From an uncultured Planctomycetota bacterium (GTDB lineage Bacteria; Planctomycetota; Planctomycetia; Gemmatales; HRBIN36), in the NCBI GenBank assembly GCA_937944855.1, contig CALFAY010000010.1:62001-126000 (forward strand): a stretch of 64,000 bases of DNA. The letters are read 5' to 3'. Positions within the stretch are counted from its first letter, which is position 1, and each line of letters starts with the position of its first letter. Shown one piece after another: positions 42,895-52,354 of this stretch. The notes beneath the pieces are model-generated. The model worked only from the letters and a program-made list of their open reading frames with translations, searched no databases and was not told the DNA's origin. The position numbers were made by a program, and so were the translations under genes.

Positions 42895-45648
42895 ATGCGA
42901 AGCCCCTGGTTGCGCGTCGTGGTTTCGACAGGCGTTTGGCTGGCAGCCGTACCTGTGCTGCTTGCCGACGAAGTGGATTACACCCGGCAGGTCAGACCGA
43001 TTCTGACCCAATGCTACTCTTGCCACGGGGCCTTGCGGCAAAAATTCGGTCTGCGTCTGGATACGGCCGACTTCATCCGCCAGGGCGGCAAAAGCGGACC
43101 GGCTGTGTTTCCCGGAGATCCCGACGGATCTCCCCTGATCCAGGCCGTCCTGGGCCAAGAACGATCCCGCATGCCGCCCGAGAACGAGGGCAGGCCGTTG
43201 ACCCGCGAGGAGATCGACATTCTCAAGCGCTGGATCGAGCAGGGAGCCAAGGCCCCTGCCGAACCTGTGCCTCCGGATCCAAGGAACCACTGGGCTTTCG
43301 TCAAACCTGCGTCCGTGCCGTTGCCTGCCGCACCGCCGCCCGGATGGGTGGTGCGGAACCCGATCGATTTGTGGATCGCGCTTCAGGACTCCGCCGCGGG
43401 ATACGCTCACGCTCCCGAGGCCGACAAGGCCACGCTGCTGCGGCGGGTCTATCTGGACCTGATCGGCTTGCCGCCGACACGGGAACAATTGCAGGCGTTT
43501 CTCGCCGACAATTCGCCGGATGCCTACGAGCGCGTGGTGGACCGCCTCCTGGCCGACCCACGTTACGGCGAACGATGGGGACGGCATTGGATGGATGTCT
43601 GGCGGTACAGCGACTGGTACGGCCGCCGACAAGTGCCCGACGTCTGGAACAGCGCCCCGCAGATCTATCGCTGGAGGGACTGGATCGTTCGTTCGCTCAA
43701 CCAAGACAAAGGCTACGACCGGATGATTCAGGAGATGCTGGCCGCCGATGAGATCTGCCCGGAGGATGACGATGCCGTCGTCGCCACTGGCTTCCTGGTC
43801 CGCAACTGGTACGCCCTCAATCCGCACCAGTGGCTGAGGGATTGCGTCGAGCACACCGGCAAGGCGTTTCTTGGCCTGACCCTCAATTGCGCTCATTGCC
43901 ACGACCACAAGTACGACCCGATCACTCAGGAAGAGTATTTTCGCTTTCGAGCGTTCTTCGAACCGCTTCAGCTGCGGCAGGACCGGGTGCCGGGGGAACC
44001 GGATCCGGGACCCTTCCAGAAATACGAGTACGGCGGGGTGCGGCGAGTCCAACGGCTCGGTCTGGTTCGGGTATTCGACGAACGTCTGGACGCTCCGACC
44101 TACATGTACCACGGAGGCGATGAGCGGAATCGGATGGAAGGTCGGCCTCCGGTGACGCCGGCAGCACCGGCGTTCCTGGGCGGAGGTCGGCTCACGATTC
44201 GCCCGGTGAATTTGCCGCCGAAAGCCTGGTATCCCGGGCTGAAACCTTTCATTCGCCATGAGGAACTGACCCGGGCCGAAGCCGAAGAAGCGGCCGCTCA
44301 GAAGGTTCTCGGCGAAGCGGAAGTGGCTGTGAAGGCTGCCCGGCAGCGACTCGGCGAGGTGGAGTCTCAACCTGAAGCCGATCTGCCCGTGCCCCCGCCC
44401 CGGTTTCACGATGCCCGCCAGGCAGCCCGAGCCGCCGTCAAGAACGCGGAACACCGGCTGGAAAAGGCCCAGGCGACCTTGGTCTGGAAGCGGGCACTTC
44501 GAGCAGCACTGCAAGCCCGTATCGCCGCGGACGATGCCAAGTTTTCCATTAACCCGGAAACCGACCGCCTGGCCCGGGAGGCGGCCAAGGCCGAAAGAGA
44601 GGCCGCCTACCATGCCGCTCGAATCGCTCTGCTCGACGCCGAACACGGCGGCAAAGCGGATCAGGTCGCCGCGGCTCGAAAAGCCGTGGACGCCGCTCGC
44701 CAGGCTCTGACCCAGGAAACCGCTCAGTATTCGCCCCTCAGCCCGATCTACCCCGCGCAGAGCAGCGGCCGACGCAAAGCCCTGGCGGAGTGGATCACGT
44801 CGCGGGACAATCCCCTGACCGCCCGCGTCGCCGTCAACCACATCTGGATGCGTCATTTCGGCGAGCCGCTCGTGGCCACGGTGTACGACTTCGGTCGCAA
44901 CGGCCGACCGCCCAGTCATCCGCACTTGCTTGACTGGCTGGCCCTGGAACTGATGGGCGACGGCGGATCGGAGCCGTGGCGGATGAAGCGGATCCATCGG
45001 CTGATCGTCACCAGCGCCGCCTACCGTCAGGCAGCGTTGCCTCACCCGCTCTTCGCGGATTCTCACCTCCAAGAAAGGGCCAAGGAGCAATCCCAAGAGG
45101 ATGCCACAGTCCCGACCCGGCATCCCCTCCTGCGATCGCCTCGCCGACTGGAAGCCGAAGCGATCCGCGACAGCATCCTCTACCTGGCCGGGACGCTGGA
45201 TCAACGCATGGGCGGACAGGAATTAGAGGTGGACCAGGACGGCAAGACGAGCCGTCGCAGTCTGTACTACAGCATCCATCCGGAAGACGGCGGGCATCTG
45301 CCGTTTCTGGGCATGTTCGACCCGCCTGATCCGTGCGACTGCTATCGCCGGACGGAAACCGTCGTGCCGCAGCAAGCCCTGGCTTTGACCAACAGCGATC
45401 TGATGGTGCATCAGGCCCGGAGAGTGGCGGAGCGGCTGGCTCCGCTCACCGATCCCAAGGCGTTCGTCGAGGCCGCCTTCGAGACCGTGCTGTGTCGGCA
45501 AGCCACGGAAGAAGAGTTGGCCCTGTGCCTGGAGTTCCTCGACCGGCAGGCTGCTGTGTACCCGGAGGGGACGGCCCGTCGGGAAAAGGCACGGGAAAGC
45601 CTGATCCGCGTGTTGTTCAACCATAACGACTTCGTGACCGTGCGCTGA
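42895..45648 (+). CDS. PSCyt1/DUF1549/DUF1553 haem-binding secreted protein
   Basis: A 917-residue planctomycete-specific surface protein. A signal peptide (about residues 1-24) leads to a PSCyt1-type cytochrome module with CYSCH at 40-44 and the RQGGKSGPAVFPGDPDGS loop. DUF1549 (YLDLIGLPPTREQLQAF, then CAHCHDHKYDPI) follows. A coiled-coil stretch (about 460-620, Ala/Glu/Arg-rich) joins it to DUF1553 (RKALAEWITSRDNPLTARVAVNHIW to the end). It is probably involved in degrading or binding polymers at the cell surface; the family's function is not established. The DUF1501 gene starts 27 bp downstream, the usual pairing in this phylum. Confidence 0.9.
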   Translation: MRSPWLRVVVSTGVWLAAVPVLLADEVDYTRQVRPILTQCYSCHGALRQKFGLRLDTADFIRQGGKSGPAVFPGDPDGSPLIQAVLGQERSRMPPENEGRPLTREEIDILKRWIEQGAKAPAEPVPPDPRNHWAFVKPASVPLPAAPPPGWVVRNPIDLWIALQDSAAGYAHAPEADKATLLRRVYLDLIGLPPTREQLQAFLADNSPDAYERVVDRLLADPRYGERWGRHWMDVWRYSDWYGRRQVPDVWNSAPQIYRWRDWIVRSLNQDKGYDRMIQEMLAADEICPEDDDAVVATGFLVRNWYALNPHQWLRDCVEHTGKAFLGLTLNCAHCHDHKYDPITQEEYFRFRAFFEPLQLRQDRVPGEPDPGPFQKYEYGGVRRVQRLGLVRVFDERLDAPTYMYHGGDERNRMEGRPPVTPAAPAFLGGGRLTIRPVNLPPKAWYPGLKPFIRHEELTRAEAEEAAAQKVLGEAEVAVKAARQRLGEVESQPEADLPVPPPRFHDARQAARAAVKNAEHRLEKAQATLVWKRALRAALQARIAADDAKFSINPETDRLAREAAKAEREAAYHAARIALLDAEHGGKADQVAAARKAVDAARQALTQETAQYSPLSPIYPAQSSGRRKALAEWITSRDNPLTARVAVNHIWMRHFGEPLVATVYDFGRNGRPPSHPHLLDWLALELMGDGGSEPWRMKRIHRLIVTSAAYRQAALPHPLFADSHLQERAKEQSQEDATVPTRHPLLRSPRRLEAEAIRDSILYLAGTLDQRMGGQELEVDQDGKTSRRSLYYSIHPEDGGHLPFLGMFDPPDPCDCYRRTETVVPQQALALTNSDLMVHQARRVAERLAPLTDPKAFVEAAFETVLCRQATEEELALCLEFLDRQAAVYPEGTARREKARESLIRVLFNHNDFVTVR

Positions 45649-45675
45649 AATGGCTGCAAAAGAGGGGGGCATGCG

Positions 45676-47157
45676 ATGGAGAAGACGATTCGATCCATCG
45701 GGTCGCGAAGGACTTTCCTGTGCGATGTCGGCATGGGTTTCACGGGTCTGGTGCTGGGGGCCATGCTGCACCGGGACGGAATCGTCCGGGCCGAGCCGAC
45801 CGCCGCGGAACCGCTTCCCGATGGCAAGCCGCACCATCCGCCCAAGGCCCGGTCGGTCGTCTGGATTTTCCTGTCCGGCGGCTACAGCCATGTCGAGACG
45901 TTCGATCCCAAGCCGACGTTGAACAAATATGCCGGCCTGACCTTTGACAAGACGCCCCTGAGCAATCCGCTGGATTCCCCGCTGCACGACAAGCGATCGC
46001 GCTCGGTCGTCGCCGCCGAGATCAACGTCCGCGACAAGTACCCGATCATCTACCCGATGCAGGTCGGCTTCAAGAAACACGGGCAAAGCGGCATCGAGAT
46101 CAGCGACTGGTGGCCGCACCTGGCGGGATGCGTGGACGACATCGCCTTCATCCGCAACGTCTGGACGACCGACAACGATCACGCGGCCGAGAACCAGATG
46201 CACACCGGGCGTCATCGGCTTGACGAACCCCAACCCAGCATTGGTTCCTGGGTGAATTACGGCCTGGGCACGCTCAATGAAAACCTGCCCAGTTTCGTCG
46301 TCCTGGGTGGTCCGACCAACTCGACGACCCGGCAATCCATTGACGCCTACTATCTGGGACCGCGCTACTCAGGCGTTCCGCTCAATCTCGATCCGAACAA
46401 TCCCTTGCCCTTCGGCCGCCGTCATCCGTCGGTTCGGGAGCGAGAACAGGAGAACGAGTATGAACTGATCGGTCGGCTCAACGGTCTGGCCGGGGTGCGG
46501 TATCCGGAAGACCACCGGCTGCGTGCCCGCATTCGCGCCTACGAACTGGCATTCCGCATGCAGGCGGCGGTCCCGGAAGCGTTGTCCTTCGCGTCGGAGA
46601 CGGCGGAAACGCAGCGGCTGTACGGCCTGGACGAAGACGCCACCCGTGTCGCCGGGCAGCGACTCCTGGCGGCTCGGCGTCTGGTGGAGCGGGGCGTGCG
46701 CTTCGTGCAGGTCTATCCCAGCGGCTATGGGGCCTGGGACTCGCACCAAAAGCTCCGGGAGAATCACGCCAACCTGTGTGCCAGCGTGGACAAGCCAGTG
46801 GCCGGACTGCTCAAGGACCTCAAGCAGCGCGGATTGATGAAGGATGTCGTGGTCGTGTTCTGCACGGAGTTCGGTCGGACTCCGGGTCTGGAACAGCGCG
46901 GCGGAGGCAAGGACGGTCGAGACCACCATCCCCACGGCTTCACCCTCTGGATGGCGGGGGCCGGGGTTCGCGGCGGAGTCGTTCACGGGGCCACGGACGA
47001 ACTCGGCTTCCATGCTTTAGAACCGGCTCACTACGTCACGGACATTCACGCCACGGTCCTGCACCTGCTGGGCCTGGACTCCCGCCGACTGGTCTATCCA
47101 GGCCGGAAACGCCTGGAGATCGACTACGGTACGCCGATCCGCGACATTTTAACGTGA
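45676..47157 (+). CDS. DUF1501 (sulfatase-like) secreted protein
   Basis: A 493-residue protein. The N-terminus has a twin-arginine-like signal (SRRTFLCDVGMGFTGLVLGAML). The rest matches DUF1501, an alkaline-phosphatase-superfamily relative: VVWIFLSGGYSHVETFDPKP, WTTDNDHAAENQMHTGRH and FCTEFGRTPGLEQ near the C-terminus, with GRDHHPHGFTLWMAGAGV. The metal-binding His/Asp residues of true sulfatases are only partly present, so catalysis is uncertain. It forms a two-gene operon with the DUF1549/DUF1553 gene, 27 bp upstream, and likely acts together with it at the cell surface. Confidence 0.9.
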   Translation: MEKTIRSIGSRRTFLCDVGMGFTGLVLGAMLHRDGIVRAEPTAAEPLPDGKPHHPPKARSVVWIFLSGGYSHVETFDPKPTLNKYAGLTFDKTPLSNPLDSPLHDKRSRSVVAAEINVRDKYPIIYPMQVGFKKHGQSGIEISDWWPHLAGCVDDIAFIRNVWTTDNDHAAENQMHTGRHRLDEPQPSIGSWVNYGLGTLNENLPSFVVLGGPTNSTTRQSIDAYYLGPRYSGVPLNLDPNNPLPFGRRHPSVREREQENEYELIGRLNGLAGVRYPEDHRLRARIRAYELAFRMQAAVPEALSFASETAETQRLYGLDEDATRVAGQRLLAARRLVERGVRFVQVYPSGYGAWDSHQKLRENHANLCASVDKPVAGLLKDLKQRGLMKDVVVVFCTEFGRTPGLEQRGGGKDGRDHHPHGFTLWMAGAGVRGGVVHGATDELGFHALEPAHYVTDIHATVLHLLGLDSRRLVYPGRKRLEIDYGTPIRDILT

Positions 47158-47196
47158 GCGAAGTTCAGCTTTCCGTTAACCACCATCCAGGCAGAA

Positions 47197-47667
47197 TCAG
47201 TCCGATTCGGTTTCCTCGACGCCTTGCGCATCGTCCTTTTCCACGGTGATGCTGGCCCGCATGGCCTTCAAGACGGGTTCGGCGAGGTCGGCATCGAGAT
47301 CGCTGGCTTGGCAGATGACCAGATAGGTGGCCCGTTCGGTGCGGAAGCTGCGGATCCAGCAGGTGTTGGCGAAGTCCAGCGTGAAGAACTCGACATCGCA
47401 ACCGGTGGAGGCGTAGCCGGCGATGTCCTCCGCCTCGGCCGGGAAAGTGTCCATTTCCGGATAATCTTCCTGGAGTGCTTGCAGAGTCGCTTGCAGGAGG
47501 GCGTTGACTTCGGGGCGCTGCGGGTGGACGCTCAGCATCAGGAACGCGGTGCCCGGACTGGGGCTTTGCACAGCCACCGACCAGCCCTGTTCGAGCGGAC
47601 TTTCATCCAGCACCCAGTTTTCCGGGTAGAGAAACCGCACGCCTTCCTTGAAGAACACGGCTGGCAT
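47197..47667 (-). CDS. Conserved hypothetical protein
   Basis: A 156-residue protein of unknown function. It begins MPAVFFKEGVRFLYPENWVL and has beta-strand-like segments (WSVAVQSPSPGTAFLMLSV, CDVEFFTLDFANTCWIRSFR, RATYLVICQASDLDAD). No signal peptide or membrane helix is seen, so it is probably cytoplasmic. GGGAG lies seven bases before the ATG at 47667; the longer frame upstream lacks one. It converges with the DUF1501 gene (39-bp gap) and is followed upstream by the TlpA-like gene, 112 bp away on the same strand. Confidence 0.72.
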   Translation of the reverse strand: MPAVFFKEGVRFLYPENWVLDESPLEQGWSVAVQSPSPGTAFLMLSVHPQRPEVNALLQATLQALQEDYPEMDTFPAEAEDIAGYASTGCDVEFFTLDFANTCWIRSFRTERATYLVICQASDLDADLAEPVLKAMRASITVEKDDAQGVEETESD

Positions 47668-47779
47668 GGTTCGGCTCCCGTGCTTGAGGGAATGGGACCG
47701 CTGCGGTCTGTTATACGCACCAAATCCCTGACCGCATCCCATGCCGGCCGGAATCTGAAAAATCGCGTTTGGAACCGGC

Positions 47780-49078
47780 TCAGGAGTTGACCAGCCGTTT
47801 GCGAATCTCCGCTTCCAGTTGAGCCTTGGATTTCCCGGTGAGGCCCTCGGACCGCCAGACGATCTCGCCGTTGTGGTCCACCAATAAGAGCGTAGGAAAA
47901 CTGCGGACCTGGAGCCGGGTCAGGACCGGGCAACCGTCTCCTTCGCCGAGCAGCACCTTGTAGTTGAGACCCTGACGCATGCGCACAAAGCGGACCCGGT
48001 CCAGGCGTTCGCTTTCCGAGCCTTCTTCGTAAGCGATGCCGATGATCTCCAGCCCGGCGGGACCGTAGCGGCGTTGCAGGTCCACCAGATAGGGCAGGCT
48101 CTGCATGCAGGGCGTACACCAGCTTCCCCAGAAGTCGAGCAGAACCAGCTTGCCCCGCTGGTCGTGGAAACGGAAGGGTTGACCATTCAGGTCCGTCAGC
48201 GTGAAATCAACCAGGCGGTTGCCCGACAGCACGCAATTTGCCCGTGCTGAAGGACGGCCAGACGGGGACGGGAAACTTCCCTCGGAACCGGCTGCTCCCG
48301 GCAACTCGGCCCGGGGAGGATTGTGGGCGGCCAGTCCCGGACCTAGCGTCTGGTATTCCGGACGAACCGGCGGCAACCGATCTTGCCCGGGCGGCGTGTT
48401 CCACCCGGCGGTATCCTCGGACCTCATCCCGTCGGGAGGCTCTGGAGGACCGATTGCCTGTCCGCGATCCGGTTCGTGCAAATAACGCGGGGCCGAATCC
48501 GGGGCCCAGCTTTGTTCCCGCGAATCAGCCGCCTTGTCCCGGGACTTTCGACCCGTGGCCGCTTTCGACCCCGCGGATTTGTTTTGCCGTTGACTGAGCG
48601 GCTCCGGGGCCGGCAGGTCTTCGCTGACCTTGATGACCAGCACGACGTTGGGCGGAGAGGCGATGGTCGTTCCGCCCAGCACGGCGTCGCCCTTGCGTGC
48701 CCGGGCAGCCAGGCGATAACGCTTTCCAGGCTCCAGTCCCTGAATGACGAAATAGCCCTCGGCATTGGCCGTGATTTCCAGAGGCTCGCTCTCGGCCTCT
48801 TCCACGGCTTGGACCTGGATGATTGCCCCCGGACGCTGTTGGTTGAAGGAGTCGATGACCCGTCCGGCCAGCACGCCGCGGGGATCGCTGCTGCTGAGTC
48901 GGGCCGTCGAGGGACCGTCGATTGGGTCCGGCGATGGCGGGCTGGACTCGAACCAGTTGTTGCTCTTCTTGGGAGCGGAGCCTTTGCCGAACCACTCCGC
49001 CTTCTTTTCCTTCAAGGTCGCACAGCCGGCGATCAGGGCGATCACCAGACCCCACAGTATCACAGATGGGCGGGACAC
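47780..49078 (-). CDS. TlpA-like thioredoxin lipoprotein with regulatory-type domain
   Basis: A 432-residue lipoprotein. The signal ends in IALIAGC (lipobox). Residues about 60-165 look like a carboxypeptidase-regulatory beta-sandwich (VLAGRVIDSFNQQRPGAIIQV, AEGYFVIQGLEPGKRYRLAA). A Pro/Ser/Arg-rich linker follows, then a C-terminal thioredoxin/TlpA domain with the redox pair WGSWCTPC. I start it at the GTG at 49078, which has GAGGA upstream. It probably reduces or oxidises disulfides outside the cytoplasm, perhaps of cytochrome c or surface proteins. The fusion order (regulatory domain before TlpA) is seen in planctomycete exported redox proteins. Confidence 0.82.
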   Translation of the reverse strand: MSRPSVILWGLVIALIAGCATLKEKKAEWFGKGSAPKKSNNWFESSPPSPDPIDGPSTARLSSSDPRGVLAGRVIDSFNQQRPGAIIQVQAVEEAESEPLEITANAEGYFVIQGLEPGKRYRLAARARKGDAVLGGTTIASPPNVVLVIKVSEDLPAPEPLSQRQNKSAGSKAATGRKSRDKAADSREQSWAPDSAPRYLHEPDRGQAIGPPEPPDGMRSEDTAGWNTPPGQDRLPPVRPEYQTLGPGLAAHNPPRAELPGAAGSEGSFPSPSGRPSARANCVLSGNRLVDFTLTDLNGQPFRFHDQRGKLVLLDFWGSWCTPCMQSLPYLVDLQRRYGPAGLEIIGIAYEEGSESERLDRVRFVRMRQGLNYKVLLGEGDGCPVLTRLQVRSFPTLLLVDHNGEIVWRSEGLTGKSKAQLEAEIRKRLVNS

Positions 49079-49196
49079 GATTCGATCCTCGCGGCAACGG
49101 GTTGGCCGGTGCCGGCGGTGGACATCCGCCAGCACGCAAGTCTTGCCGCGCTTCGGACCTCTGCAATTACCCATCCCCATCCTTTGACACAGAATC

Positions 49197-49210
49197 GGCA
49201 AGCGCTTGCC
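49197..49210. promoter_or_regulatory. Perfect 14-bp palindrome, candidate operator
   Basis: GGCAAGCGCTTGCC is exactly self-complementary with no spacer. It lies in the 508-bp gene-free gap between the TlpA-like gene and the TIGR03009 gene, 118 bp upstream of the former's start. It suits a dimeric regulator. No second copy was noticed nearby. The rest of 49079-49513 shows no gene or RNA I can support. Confidence 0.35.
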
Positions 49211-49513
49211 AGCGTTTTCCGGCAAAGGCCGCAGAGTTTTCGCCTCTCGATGCCGGATCGGTCGGCAAGTCCTGTTCCCCGGAAACTCCCGTCAATTTCG
49301 GCGGCTGATACCCGATGTCATCCTTCCCGACAAGAGACAAGAGGACGCCTGCGCAACCGAGGGGGAAAACGCTTGACGATCCGTCCTTCAAACCAGTGTC
49401 CTTCGCAAGCTCGGCCCCCTTTGCTTGCCTTGTCGGATTTTGCTAGTTCGTCCAACCGTACCAGCTTGCTAAGGATCGGGCTTTCGCAGGACAGATCGGG
49501 TTCGGAGCGGCCT

Positions 49514-49541
49514 TTGCAGAAAAAGGGCCCAGTGATATAAG
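49514..49541 (+). promoter_or_regulatory. Promoter of the TIGR03009 gene
   Basis: TTGCAG (49514-49519) and TATAAG (49536-49541) are 16 bp apart, 45 bp before the ATG at 49587. An inverted repeat (AGGGCC at 49524-49529, GGCCCT at 49547-49552) brackets the -10 box, leaving room for operator control. Confidence 0.45.
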
Positions 49542-49586
49542 ACAAAGGCCCTGATCCCGCAGGGAACGGAATCTCGGAGACGACCC

Positions 49587-50432
49587 ATGTTTTTCCGCGT
49601 TGTTCCGCTTCTGCCCCTGACAGCGCTCTGTCTTGGACTGGCAACTTACACCGTGACCGCCCAACCGATGCGGCCTCAACCGCCAGCCGAAACTTCCGAG
49701 CCTCCCGCCGCCGATCCTCGCCTGGATGCTCTTCTGCTTCGCTGGGAGAGGGAGACGGCGCGCTGCGAGACGGTGGCCGTGGACTTGGTCTGCACCCGCA
49801 AGAATCCGGTCTTCAACCGCACCGAAAAGCTGGTCGGCTATGCCAAGTTCATGCGTCTGAGCAACGGCGAGTATGCGGCACGTCTGGAGTTGCGCAGCCC
49901 CGAGGACCCGAACCGCTATGAGAAGTACGTCTGCACGGGGGGCTACATTTACGTTTTCCGACCGGAGGAAAAGCTCATCCTCGTGTACACCGTCCCGAAG
50001 CAGCAGTCCGGTCAACTTCCTGACGACGGGGCTTTGCCGTTCCTGTTCGGCATGAAGGCGGAGGTGGCCAAACAACGCTATCGGCTGCGCATCACCAAGG
50101 AAACGGAACACTACACCTACGTCGATGTCCTGCCGGTTTATCCGCGGGACAAGGCCGACTTCACCTACGCACGTCTGGCCATTCTGAACAAAGACTATCC
50201 GGGTCTGCCGAAGGATCTGCCCAAGGAGATCTACTGGATCGAGCCGACGCAAGTGGAAGTTCGGTGGGACATTACCCGGCTTCAGCGGGACGTGCCTGGC
50301 ACGGTGCAGCGAAGCGACTTCGTCAAACCCGAACTGCCGCCCGGCTGGCAGTGGAAAAGCGAGGCCAGCTCCTCCGCTGCTCCGCGGCCGCCCTCACGCC
50401 CTCCGACTGTCATCCGCAACCAGGGCGGCTGA
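49587..50432 (+). CDS. TIGR03009-family secreted protein
   Basis: A 281-residue protein with a signal peptide (LLPLTALCLGLATYTVTAQ). The globular part includes DALLLRWERETARCETVAVDLV, FNRTEKLVGYAKFMRLSNGEYAARLEL and KYVCTGGYIYVFRPEEKLILVY, matching the planctomycete-specific TIGR03009 family of unknown function, which resembles lipid-carrier LolA-like beta-folds. The C-terminus is Ser/Pro-rich and likely flexible. The next gene is 258 bp away and has its own promoter. A cell-envelope role is probable. Confidence 0.85.
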   Translation: MFFRVVPLLPLTALCLGLATYTVTAQPMRPQPPAETSEPPAADPRLDALLLRWERETARCETVAVDLVCTRKNPVFNRTEKLVGYAKFMRLSNGEYAARLELRSPEDPNRYEKYVCTGGYIYVFRPEEKLILVYTVPKQQSGQLPDDGALPFLFGMKAEVAKQRYRLRITKETEHYTYVDVLPVYPRDKADFTYARLAILNKDYPGLPKDLPKEIYWIEPTQVEVRWDITRLQRDVPGTVQRSDFVKPELPPGWQWKSEASSSAAPRPPSRPPTVIRNQGG

Positions 50433-50569
50433 TCGGCCCATTCCGAAGACAGACTCGCTTCGCCTCGGCCTTTTCAAGTGCGCTTCGTCCCTTGGCCAAC
50501 AGCGGAAAAAGCGTTGTCGGTTGCAACAAGGGCATCCTTGACAGATTCCTGGCTCTGCCTTGACGTTTC

Positions 50570-50599
50570 TTGACGGGCGTCACAAACACGATCTAGAAT
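50570..50599 (+). promoter_or_regulatory. Promoter of the FHA-GAF-PP2C gene
   Basis: TTGACG (50570-50575) is followed after 18 bp by TAGAAT (50594-50599), five of six matches to the -10 consensus. Two more copies of the TTGAC element lie at 50538-50543 (TTGACA) and 50560-50565 (TTGACG), which could be alternative -35 boxes or activator sites. The leader would be about 85 nt to the ATG at 50691. Confidence 0.5.
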
Positions 50600-50690
50600 A
50601 CCGGTTGTGAGTTCGGCAGTGCTAGGATCGACCATCCGTCATTGTTCCCTCATCGACCCTGCCGGGAGCTAGAGGTTTCGGTATCTTGCC

Positions 50691-52337
50691 ATGAGCGCCT
50701 CGTTGACGATCTTGCGCGGAGAGAATCAAGGCAAGCGGATCGTCCTCTCCAGCGACAAGCTGGTGATCGGACGAAGTCCCGATTGCGGCCTGGTGATCCC
50801 GATCAACGCCGTCAGCCGCGAACATGCTCAGCTGCTCCGCATCAACAACCAGTGGTACGTCAAGGACCTCAAAAGTCGCAACAAGACTTTCGTCAATGAT
50901 GCGGAGGTCAACCCTGACATTCCGGTGCGGCTCCGCACCGGCGACAAAGTCGTCATTTGCGACAACGTCTTTGAGTTCATGGACGAGGAAGAAGAAGCTC
51001 GTGCCGCGGCCGGAGAGGAAGACGGCACCTCGACGGTGACTTCGACTCTGGAAGCGCGGGCCGGGCAATCGCTGCTGGAGACAGCCTCGGCGGAACGGCT
51101 TCGGGTCCTGCTCGACATCACCAATGCGCTGTCAGCCACCCTGGAACTGGAGCCGCTGCTGCCCAAGATCGTCGAGCAGTTGTTCACCATCTTCAAGCAG
51201 GCGGACCGGGGCTTCGTCGTGGTGCGGGACGAGGCCACCAAGCGTCTCATTCCCAAGGCGATCAAGACCCGTCGCGGCAAGGACGAAACCACGGCCCGCT
51301 TCAGCACCAAGATCATCAATCAATGCATTGACAACGGGCAGGCAATCCTGAGCGAGGACGCCTCCAGCGATTCCCGCTTCAGCATGAGCCAAAGCATCTC
51401 CGACTTCCGCATCCGTTCGGTGATGTGTGCTCCGCTGGGCGTGTCGCAGGGGAAAGTCTTCGGCGTCATCCAACTGGACACGCAGGACCGCAGCAAGCGC
51501 TTCACGCAGGAGGATCTCCGGCTCCTGGTGGCCGTCACCAATCAGGCCGCGCTGGCGATGGAGAATGCCCGTGTCCATGAAGAGTTGATGCGGCGGGAAC
51601 GGCGCGACCGCGAGATGGCCTTCGCCAAGTCGGTGCAGAAGGGCTTTTTGCCGGCCAGTCTGCCCAACGTGCCGGGATACGACTTCTTCGCCTTCTACCG
51701 GGCGGCTCAGGACATCGGCGGCGACTACTATGGGTTCACGCAATTCCCCGGGCAGGACAAGATCGCCGTCTCCGTGGGCGACGTGGCAGGCAAGGGCGTG
51801 CCGGCGGCGCTTCTGATGGCCCGACTCAGTGCCGAGGTCCGCACCAGCGTGTTGTCCGACCCCGACGCAGCGGCTTCAGTCAAACTACTGAACCAGGCCC
51901 TCGGTCAGGCTGGTCTGATGGACCGGTTCATCACCTACGCGCAGGCCACGCTGGACTACGGCAGCCATTATGTCACGGTGGTCAACGCCGGACATCTGCC
52001 GCCCATCGTCCGCCGGGCCGACGGCCGCATCGAGGAACTGGCCGACAACGACCTGGCGGGGCTTCCCCTCGGCGTCATGGACGATTATGAGTATCAGGCC
52101 GTCGATACCAGCCTGGAACCAGGAGACACCATCCTACTCTGCTCGGACGGCATCTACGACGCCATGAACGCCCAGGGCGAGCCGTTCGGACGGGAACGGG
52201 TCCTGGAACTTCTCAAGGTGGCCGGCTCCTCCGCGATTCAGCAGGGCAAGGCCCTGTTGGGAGCTGTGGAGGCCTACTCCGCCGGTCGGCCTCAGCATGA
52301 CGACATCACCCTGGTTTGTTTCGGCAGAAAGAGTTGA
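50691..52337 (+). CDS. FHA-GAF-PP2C signalling phosphatase
   Basis: A 548-residue protein with three domains. FHA at about 1-100 (VIGRSPDCGL, AVSREHAQLL, SRNKTFVN) binds phosphothreonine. GAF at about 145-300 (LFTIFKQADRGFVVVRD, MCAPLGVSQGKVFGVIQLD) senses a small ligand. The C-terminal PP2C/SpoIIE phosphatase has its metal motifs: DIGGDYYG, GDVAGKGVPAALLMA, VNAGHLPP, LLCSDGIYDAMN and HDDITLVCF. It should remove phosphate from Ser/Thr, in stress switches often from STAS proteins; a STAS protein is at 26.5 kb. clpS starts 17 bp downstream and shares the transcript. Confidence 0.93.
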   Translation: MSASLTILRGENQGKRIVLSSDKLVIGRSPDCGLVIPINAVSREHAQLLRINNQWYVKDLKSRNKTFVNDAEVNPDIPVRLRTGDKVVICDNVFEFMDEEEEARAAAGEEDGTSTVTSTLEARAGQSLLETASAERLRVLLDITNALSATLELEPLLPKIVEQLFTIFKQADRGFVVVRDEATKRLIPKAIKTRRGKDETTARFSTKIINQCIDNGQAILSEDASSDSRFSMSQSISDFRIRSVMCAPLGVSQGKVFGVIQLDTQDRSKRFTQEDLRLLVAVTNQAALAMENARVHEELMRRERRDREMAFAKSVQKGFLPASLPNVPGYDFFAFYRAAQDIGGDYYGFTQFPGQDKIAVSVGDVAGKGVPAALLMARLSAEVRTSVLSDPDAAASVKLLNQALGQAGLMDRFITYAQATLDYGSHYVTVVNAGHLPPIVRRADGRIEELADNDLAGLPLGVMDDYEYQAVDTSLEPGDTILLCSDGIYDAMNAQGEPFGRERVLELLKVAGSSAIQQGKALLGAVEAYSAGRPQHDDITLVCFGRKS

Positions 52338-52354
52338 ACTCGGGAGTGGGTGGC

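Noticed and set aside
42841-45204. A 787-codon open frame on the minus strand opposite the PSCyt1/DUF1549 gene
   Set aside because: Composition-driven shadow; the plus strand has a signal peptide, haem motif and conserved domains.
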